Assembly: GCA_036346225.1 (NCBI GenBank)
Contig: JARFIW010000593.1
Location: 1,506,506 to 1,570,505, forward strand
Direction of reading: 5' to 3'
DNA: 64,000 bases
Source: Platerodrilus igneus
Taxonomy: Eukaryota; Arthropoda; Insecta; Coleoptera; Lycidae
Both the position numbers and the translations under genes were made by a program. The notes beneath the pieces are model-generated. The model was not told the DNA's origin. It did no database searches and saw nothing but the letters and a program-made list of their open reading frames with translations. Within the stretch, counting starts at the first letter, position 1; each line of letters opens with the position of its first letter. This document shows, one piece after another, positions 57,371 through 64,000 of the stretch.

Positions 57371-57518
57371 TAAATATTTTTTGTGGTTAAGGGTTTTTAT
57401 TTAATTTTATTTGATAAGTATCATATATACAAACAAATTTGGCCCTTAAAGCTTCGAGCATCGCTTATAATACATCCAATATCCAGCATATATTTAGTAC
57501 CTACTATTTTCAATCATT

Positions 57519-57604
57519 CCGGGCAGCATTTAGAGATTGCGGTATAGGATCGAGCACCAGCACTAATTTGATTGGTCGATTTGAATTTGTCACGGGTAAT
57601 TAAT
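57519..57604. repeat. Inverted repeat, left copy (about 86 bp)
   Basis: CCGGGCAGCATTTAGAGATTGC to GGGTAATTAAT is the inverse of 58442-58525, with roughly ten differences by eye. The right copy overlaps the Mutator-like coding region, so this may be an inverted fragment of the transposon rather than a terminal repeat. Confidence 0.85.
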
Positions 57605-57780
57605 GCGGAGTGCCGAAATCAGTACCAGTATATCGGACAGTGCTAAAATATAGGTCGAAATTATCACTAAACGATGTTAGTGGTTTACGTATAAATCTGG
57701 TTAATCGGGTATAAAAAGTAACATATTATAATTTTAACAAGTTGTAAATAAAAACATAAAACCAAGAAAAACTTTGTTAA
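57605..57780. other. No gene seen
   Basis: AT-rich linker between the left inverted copy and the transposase fragment. Confidence 0.4.
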
Positions 57781-58440
57781 TGTTTTTATCCGTGGGGCTT
57801 GGCATTTGGCTGATTTTGCGCCATGTTAGTTACTGGATTACGTTTTTGTTTTCTTGATGATATGTGTTTTCCCTTTGGTGGTCTTTTCTGGTAATACTCC
57901 TCCAAGCATATAGCAATAAACTCAATTAAGGCTATTGCATTGTACGCTTTGTTACGCGTTAAAACAATATCTTTAAACAACCGGATGCTTACTTCACAGA
58001 AGTTGTTAGTCTGATGACTATGGGTGGATGAATCACGAAAAGCCATGCACCAATCTTGTTTTCTGGCCCAATACTTTTCCAAGTAAGCAATCCATTGTGG
58101 ATATCTTCAATTTTCGAATTAATATTCATTTCATCATCTTCACTCAACCCATTTACAGTTTTTGTTTGATACCCATTTGCAGAATCTATTCCTGTTGCAA
58201 TAGAAAAAAAGAAGATGTTTTCTGAATATCTTCGGCATTTAAAATATCTCTAAATGCATTGTAAAGAATCCCGTGATCATTTGCGTCTATATGTGTTTTT
58301 TCTCGAATAACCAACGCCATACTGCTTGTAAAATATGAAATCGGCATAAAAATGTTTTTGACGCGGAAAAAACATGTTTAATTTGCACTCCTTTCGGTAT
58401 CACTGTCATCTGTAACAAATATTTTTGGGTAACCTTGACC
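57781..58440 (-). pseudogene. Mutator-like (MULE) transposase fragment
   Basis: Minus strand, right to left: LVKVTQKY/GQGYPKIFVTDDSDTERSA in alternating frames near 58440-58385, FHILQAVWRWLFEKKHI and HIDANDHGILYNAFRDILNA near 58340-58230, and the ORF 58082-57786 with YWARKQDWCMAFRDSSTHSH, TNNFCEVSIRLFKDIVLTRN and AYNAIALIEFIAICLEEYYQ. The motifs DDSDTER and H.TNNF.E.S.R..KD are those of insect MULE-type transposases, which transpose by cut and paste. Frameshifts at about 58395 and 58200. Confidence 0.8.
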
Positions 58441-58441
58441 A

Positions 58442-58525
58442 ATTAATTGCCCGTAACAAATTCAAATCGACCAATCAAATTAGCGCTGGTGCTCAATTCT
58501 ATACCGCAATGTTTAAATGCTTCCG
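58442..58525. repeat. Inverted repeat, right copy
   Basis: Partner of 57519-57604. On the minus strand it reads CCCGGAAGCATTTAAACATT and on to GGGCAATTAAT, just before the MULE GQGYPK region. Confidence 0.85.
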
Positions 58526-59346
58526 GGCACAGCCGTTTTGTTCAAAAGTTCAAATCCCTGCAAGTAGTTGTATCAACGCTGCGCTATCAAGTGCCGACCT
58601 TCGTCCCCAACCACATCACTCCGTCATAGTGTCATTAAGTTACAAACATTCTCTCGCGCTGTAGATGGGTGTCGGGATCGTTTTGGCAGGTAGACGCTTA
58701 GGTCGATACTCGCTCAATACATACAAATTACATACAAACTAATTAGTCTTTCTTAAGCCGCCGGTCACCTTGGTCGATTTCGTCTTTGCTTTAAACAGCA
58801 GTGGGTACACTCTTTTTGTCTTATGAGTGTACCTTTGAGCTATTACAATGCCTAATTGAAGGTGACAATTTACTGCCAAACTGAATGAAAACTATAAAAT
58901 TATAAAAATGTGAACTTAATTCAAAAGACAAGGCACTGTGTGCAATTAGTAAGGGCATTTTTACCATCGAATATAAAGGTCGAGCTGACATTGAGCATGA
59001 TCTAAAATCAGACAAACCCAGAAATGCCATGAAAATGGGGTTCGTGAAGTTAGCACCCACCTAAGAGCACTTACGAGAATTTTCCGTCATTTTTAGTACT
59101 TTATTAGTGCTCGTTAGTGCTTCATATAAATAATCAGCACGCCCACGCATTTTCAAAAAGATCTAATTTAAAAAGGGCGTAATATCTTTGCGCTTCGTTG
59201 AAAACACTAACGAAAACTTTTTGGCTTCGTTAGTGCTCGATAACGCTTTTCTATTTTTTCCGGCTTCTTTTATATCTTGTTGGAATTTACTTCTAGAATT
59301 TGGGTTTCAATGAAACTCTCGTAACCCCCTTATCAATTACGTCAAA

Positions 59347-59350
<4 letters not shown>
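58526..59350. other. No gene seen
   Basis: Short motif GTTAGTGCT recurs three times at 59100-59240. The two overlapping frames at 58425-58664 cover the inverted repeat and are not supported. Confidence 0.35.

Positions 59351-59351
<1 letters not shown>

Positions 59352-59401
<50 letters not shown>
59352..59401. repeat. (TA)n microsatellite abutting an LTR-like start
   Basis: About 23 TA units, followed at once by TGTTGGGATACTGTAGCAAT, the form of an LTR start. A TGGCGACAATACGAC sequence at 59538-59552 could be a primer-binding site, giving an LTR of about 135 bp. No coding region of an LTR element follows. Confidence 0.55.
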
Positions 59402-59405
<4 letters not shown>

Positions 59406-59552
59406 GGATACTGTAGCAATACCCCTGTGCGCCTTTTTTGTGAATTAAAAAGGTAAAATTTTTAATCTGTCAATTTTTTATTTTTAATATATAATTTTGA
59501 TTGCGTCGGCTAGCTCAGTTTTTAATTACGCACGGAGCTGGCGACAATACGA

Positions 59553-61117
59553 CAAACAAAAGAGTTTAAATTTACCTTCTACCTCTCATTCCTGTTCTAA
59601 TCTTTAAACCAAAACAACATTAAACACAAATTATTATAATGTTCTCAAAAATATTTACAACGTATGAAAAGTTTAAGAATTTTCTAAATAGAACTTTCAT
59701 GGAAAAAAAATAATAATTATCATTCCCAAAGATAATCAAAAAGCCAGCAAAATCACCATTATTATTATTATTATTAACTGAAGCTCCATAAACGTTCATT
59801 CAACTTCTTTAAATATTTACGTAATTTACAACGTGTACTAAAAAAAAACAATCCTTGCCGACCCCTCACATAAATTACCATGAAAACAATTTTTAAAGTA
59901 TTTAAATTAAAAATATTTAATAAAATGTTAATTTTTAAATCATTCAGTTTAGAAATGTACAACGAAATATTCACAAATAAAATAATACAACATTCAGATT
60001 GGCTAACCTGTTGTTTTCAGCTCAAATCAGTCCCTGGTCCAACTACTTTAGATATTGTCTGCATCCCTCTTAGCATAGCCTCAAATTACTCTAGCGTAAT
60101 CCGTTAAACTCCTTGACAATTCATAGTTGAACTAAATGCTTGTTGCATTTCCTCATTTGATCCACTAATCATTCATAATTATTCTTCAGTAAGTGTTTAT
60201 AATCGTTTTCCAGTATTTGTTTAGAATCGTCATCCAGTAGTTATTTAGAGTCTTTTTTTATTAATGTTAATATTAGAATTAAAATTGAAACAACTTTTAG
60301 TTACTTACGTTTTTGAAGGGTAAAACGACAAACCTAAGTTTCCATAATTACAATAACATTATTTCATACTTCACAATAAATCACTTCACGTAAATATCTT
60401 CGTTTTAAGGGATGTGAACTAAGCCTTACTTCATGTTGAAATGATTTGTTTAATAATCCGTTCGTATTTAAATGCATCGTCTATCGACAAGCGCAGAGTT
60501 TGTTAAATGATACTTTCATACCAGGTTTTTGGTTATTCCATCGTATTATATTGTATGTTAACATCAACGCGTTGCTTTTATCACGTACCATTTCGAGTTA
60601 ATAGCATTGATTCCCTTGGATTTTCATACTTATACATAAGTAAACCATTGTTTGTTCAAATAAATTTGGTGAACTTTGATTTAATTCACCATGCCTTGCT
60701 CGTTTCCAATAAATCAGGTGTCGATTTTAGCTTTCTAGTCACATAGACTTAATACAATTTATGCATTAAATTATATGCGTTTGCTATCTTACGCATTTTT
60801 AAACCTACTTCTTTTAATTGGGATCCCTGACGTAATAATGATGCGTTATCTATGCGTGTCGTGTTTCAGCTTGCGTTTATGTTGTTTAACGACTTGCAAA
60901 TTTGTTTATTCAAATAAATCTTTAAAATATTTTTCATTAACTAAATTAATTATGATTATGGCTTATATACAGGGCGTTGTCATTTACTTTCTAGTCTAAT
61001 CATATTATTTCTTGTTTTATTCAGAAAACTGTCTCGTTTTCTGAGCCCTTATGTATTTTATATTAAGTGCACTATACTATTGGTCCTAACTACCCTTAAA
61101 TGACCTTATTAATACAG

Positions 61118-61119
<2 letters not shown>
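59553..61119. other. No gene supported
   Basis: AT-rich with several overlapping short frames (59880-60107, 60507-60746, 60775-60999), all rich in Phe/Leu/Ile/Tyr and with no recognised domain. No repeat seen. Confidence 0.35.

Positions 61120-61161
<42 letters not shown>
61120..61161. repeat. (TA)n microsatellite
   Basis: About 20 TA units, directly followed by TGTTAACAAGGATTACG, again an LTR-like start. Confidence 0.95.
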
Positions 61162-61165
<4 letters not shown>

Positions 61166-61420
61166 AACAAGGATTACGTGAAGATGATTTTAATACGTAA
61201 GTAATCATTAGGTAAATTTTCGGTCTAAACCTAAGCTGTAAATTGTATTTATAAGCGTTATTTGTATATGTGTAGGTAGAAGATTATTTAGATAATGTGT
61301 ATAAAAGAAAGATGTTTTTGAATATATAAAGATTGTTCATAGATGTTTCTTGAGGTTTCTGTGTTTCATTTCATTTTCATAAATTCCACTGCATATTTTT
61401 GCTGAGCTAGCCAAACAGGA
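61162..61420 (+). repeat. Possible solo LTR
   Basis: Begins TGTTAACAAGG right at the (TA)n tract, with a TATA-like TGTATAAAAG at 61299-61308 and an ATATAAAGATTG further on. The right boundary is unknown and no partner copy exists in the window, so this is a suggestion. Confidence 0.25.
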
Positions 61421-61973
61421 AAAAAGCCACGGTAAGATAAAATTTCATATTTTCTATCGCATCTTTATTAATACAACACCCGAATCACAGCTACAAAATA
61501 TATCCCTATATTTGTATATATACGCATACATGCATGTACACTACAATACATTTCTGAAGCACTAGCTTTTCACTAATAACTCCATGCTCAGATTTTACTC
61601 GATCCCCGTAATAGAAGAGTTATGGTTTTTGTAATTTCAATATTTATTTATGAATGTTTAGAATTACATTGCAGTTTAATATTCATGGGTGCAATTGATT
61701 TTCTTAGGTCCAACAAGGATCCTTTAAGATTTGATAACCCTGTCAAAACAAGGTTTCGTGCCAAACCATATGCCATACCGCGAGGAGTAGTACCTGCATT
61801 GCAGTCGCTTCACATCACGGTAGGACTGTTTTATGGACATTGAGACGTCAGTTGGTTACATTGTAACGATTGAACAGTCAACTCTACCTCATTCGACCAG
61901 TAGCTAAATTATTTGTGTTGTTTTTCGAAATTTTGTAACAAGTACGTATTAATACCTTTTGCACTTCTGTCTA
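61421..61973. other. No gene supported
   Basis: A 73-codon frame at 61622-61843 contains RFRAKPYAIPRGVVPALQ, faintly like the start of a Gypsy RT, but nothing else around it agrees. Confidence 0.3.
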
Positions 61974-62390
61974 CACACACACGCTCGCACGCACGCACGC
62001 ACGCACGCACTCACGCACGCACGCACGGAGCACGCACGCGCGCACGCACTAACGCACGAACGCATGCACGCACGCATGCACGAACGCACGCACGCATCTT
62101 AGCACGATCGCACGCACCTACGCACACGCATGTACGCGCGCACAAGCACACGCGCACCCTCACATACGCAAACGCGTGCACTTACATAGATGCACACACG
62201 CACACATACACACGCACACGCGCTCACACCTACACACGCAAATACGCACGCACGCACACATTCACACATCCACGCGCACACCCACGCGTACGTGAGTACG
62301 CACGCATGCACGCACGCACGCATGTACGTACGCATGCATGCCCGCATACAAACACACAAGCTCAGACACGACACACGACACACGAGAGTT
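61974..62390. repeat. Long ACGC/ACAC-type microsatellite, about 0.4 kb
   Basis: Dominated by ACGC tetranucleotides with CA, TG and ATGC variants. Long frames exist on both strands here (Thr/His/Ala/Arg-rich on one, Cys/Val/Arg-rich on the other) only because the repeat contains few stop codons. Confidence 0.95.
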
Positions 62391-62439
62391 CGTAGTGAGC
62401 ACACGTGGTTCGATAGCACTGTAACGTCTTTGTGTTTAT

Positions 62440-64000
62440 TTGTGGTTAAAACTTTAGTTTCTTTATTGTGTTTGGTGTCAATACGCGTAGTGAAACATAT
62501 TCTGAATTATGCTTCAGAAAATAGGGTCCCATTGGCGGTACTAAATCTGGATCAAAAAACTGCTTTTGATATAGTTACCTTTTTAAAGTTTTACAAAGTT
62601 TTGATTTTGATCCCAAATTTAGAAGCTACATCAAAACGTCATATTGCCAGGCTAGCTCGTATGTTAAGATTGAAAGTTTACTTACAAGCAGCGTAGAACA
62701 TAAACGGGGAATTCGCCAAGGGTGTCCTCTGTCCGGTTCGCTACTTCTCCTTTCATTAGAACCTTTCCTACAATTATGCCGCAAATACTTATCAGGTTTT
62801 CCTACCCCTACAACAACGCAGTAAGCTATAGTTGTTCGCGCATACGCCAATGACTGATCAATTCTTATTTCAAAGGAATCAGATTTCTAAATATTCAAAA
62901 ACATTTTTAAACATTTCCAAGACCATGCTGGTGCAACTCTCAACAACAGCAAGTCTAAAGGTATATGGGTAGGTTCACAGAACTTAACTTTAAATGGTCA
63001 TCCATTCAGATAACGGTATTAGGTATTTCGTTATCTGGAAATATATTACAAGGCTGTCAAATAGCTATGGAAAAGATCTCATTAAAAATAGACACATTAC
63101 TAACGTTTTACAAACAAAAATATCCCGCCCTGCCTATTAAAGATCGCAAAATAATAGCTCACAAGTATGTCGCTCCAAGACTTTGGCATTGCTTGCAAAT
63201 TTTGCTTTTAAGCACTAGAAATATAAACAATATTCAAAAGCGATTTACAGAATTTTTGTGGTCCGGAAAGCACTTTCAAATCCCGACACGGCCGACTGTT
63301 TGAAAAATGGCAGGTGAGCACTTTTCACAAAAATTACGCCCTCGTTCGGATGAGAGGTTAAATGGAGGTCCCGTGTGTGAGTGTTGTTACGCACGTTAGA
63401 GATTCCTACCTTGTCTGGAACGGCAAAGGTTCGGCAAAATTCAAAATTTTCAGGCAACAAAAAAACTCGCCTCCTGGCCAATGTAGTACCTTCGGGTGGA
63501 GCATTGGGAATGTAAATGAACGGTCCGGAAAGCACTGGACAAAATTAAAAGATCTTCATTTACTAGTTGTTCATGACGGAATTGGATTGATACACTTAAT
63601 CTCTAAACGAAACTATTTTTGGATTTGTCTTGGTCATCGACTAATTAACAGCGATCACACTCAAAAATGGGCAGTATTAATGAAATTCCTCATCGCGGAA
63701 AGCAATAACCTGGAAACTCCCCGACCCTGACTCATGTGTTCCACAAAGCATACCCTAATTCATATTAAAAGAGCAAACGCTTCTCTCTCAGATTTGGCAG
63801 CGGTGTGGGATGAGATACAACCATATATTCCAAACTTCCCCAGATCCTTTAAACATGTTAAAGTTAAACCTACAACAAACAGTAAATGATTGCGTCTGGA
63901 ATGTAAGCCACCGTTATTTAGTAAAAGGTGAACTGAACACGGATTTAAAGGCGTAAGGAGCTTTATTCAAGGAACTAACTGGATGGACACGAATTAACTA
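62440..64000 (+). pseudogene. L1/Tx1-group non-LTR reverse transcriptase relic, runs off the window
   Basis: Frames in order: VVKHILNYASENRVPLAVLN with LDQKTAFD (first catalytic Asp) at 62485-62570, GIRQGCPLSGSLLLLSLEPF near 62708, AYANDXSILIS (the A.ADD box changed to AND) near 62840, GATLNNSKSKGIWVGSQNLT near 62932, and RKIIAHKYVAPRLWHCLQIL with FTEFLWSGKH to 63274; a SINE then interrupts, and KLKDLHLLVVHDGIGLIHLI resumes at 63549. The order matches Tx1-type L1 relatives. The start is truncated and several stops and frameshifts are present. Continuation past 64000 is likely. Confidence 0.87.
63275..63521 (+). mobile_element. tRNA-derived SINE, 5'-truncated at the B box, nested in a non-LTR element
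   Basis: Plus-strand copy beginning in the B box (TTCAAATCCCGAC) and ending GCATTGGGAATGTAAATGAAC. Exact 15-bp duplications GGTCCGGAAAGCACT at 63260-63274 and 63522-63536 flank it. Removing it restores FLWSGKHWTKLKDLHL in the host RT. The 5' end is at the same point as in the copy at 31.6 kb. Confidence 0.94.

Larger units (their letters stand above)
57132..57411. mobile_element. 280-bp palindromic insertion with hammerhead ribozyme arms (Penelope-like terminal unit)
   Basis: Two nearly identical arms of about 100 bp face each other (57162-57265 and 57309-57411) around an A/T-rich centre, with a 30-base non-palindromic piece on the left (57132-57161). An exact 12-bp duplication, TGATAAGTATCA, flanks it at 57120-57131 and 57412-57423. 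Each arm holds a hammerhead core. Hammerhead ribozymes in the terminal repeats of Penelope-like retroelements are established; inverted terminal repeats and variable-length duplications also fit that class. No Penelope RT or GIY-YIG endonuclease is inside, so the unit is non-autonomous. It would also meet a general definition of a foldback MITE. Confidence 0.8.

Noticed and set aside
58008..58045. Another hammerhead-like CTGATGA with a downstream GAAA
   Set aside because: No helix II can be formed between CTGATGA and CGAAAA there, and it lies within MULE coding sequence.
61622..61843. 73-codon frame faintly like a Gypsy RT start
   Set aside because: Only one short motif agrees, with no neighbouring RT sequence.
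61913..62696. Long frames on both strands (His/Thr/Ala/Arg-rich and Cys/Val/Arg-rich)
   Set aside because: They are translations of an ACGC/ACAC microsatellite with few stop codons; only the part after about 62440 belongs to a real RT.

Overview
The window looks like a gene-poor, repeat-dense stretch of an AT-rich arthropod genome, most likely an insect: BEL/Pao and Ty3/Gypsy LTR retrotransposons, an errantivirus-like element with an env remnant, mariner and other IS630-Tc1 elements, pogo/Tigger-like and hAT (TTF/ZMYM-type) transposons, a Mutator-like fragment, RTE and L1/Tx1-group non-LTR elements, a tRNA-derived SINE, a Polinton-type DNA polymerase B relic and a Penelope-like hammerhead unit. 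I see no convincing single-copy host gene, rRNA, functional tRNA gene or CRISPR array. Everything here is read by eye from the sequence and its translations; family names rest on motif recognition, not on a search.

Layout. 0-4 kb: 3' half of a Ty3/Gypsy pol read in one frame with four stops, an A-rich 3' UTR, a polypurine tract and a probable LTR, then a 23-bp minisatellite. 4.8-6.6 kb: protein-like frames of unknown origin. 8.7-14.5 kb: a Tigger/jerky-like transposase relic (-), then a hAT transposase (+) split by a young 3.66-kb LTR retrotransposon (570-bp LTRs, 4-bp target duplication) whose only ORF is an intact Gag-protease fused in frame to the integrase tail. 16-18 kb: second hAT relic. 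18-21.8 kb: errantivirus-like gag-pro-RNaseH-env relic, split by a deleted IS630-Tc1 element. 25-26 kb: third hAT relic (-).

26.3-29.1 kb: RTE reverse transcriptase followed by two further partial copies of its own 3' end; the same three-part structure recurs inverted at 47.9-51.2 kb. 29.7-35.9 kb: BEL/Pao element (-) with short LTRs. 38.0-41.4 kb: decayed protein-primed DNA polymerase B interrupted by a non-LTR ORF1-like insertion flanked by a ~360-bp direct repeat. 42.5-47.7 kb: LTR element with gag and protease but no visible RT, carrying a mariner in its 5' LTR. 53-57.2 kb: RTE and BEL/Pao fragments. 57.13-57.41 kb: a 280-bp palindromic insertion carrying a hammerhead ribozyme motif in each arm, one apparently intact. 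57.5-58.5 kb: Mutator-like relic (-). 62-64 kb: a 0.4-kb ACGC-type microsatellite and an L1/Tx1-group RT that runs off the window.

The tRNA-derived SINE occurs four times (28.2, 31.6, 56.2, 63.3 kb), each with a readable target duplication and three of them nested in other elements, which gives a relative order of insertions. The best leads are the hammerhead palindrome, the RTE family with a self-duplicated 3' tail, the in-frame Gag-protease-integrase-tail ORF and the very long direct repeat around the non-LTR insertion.
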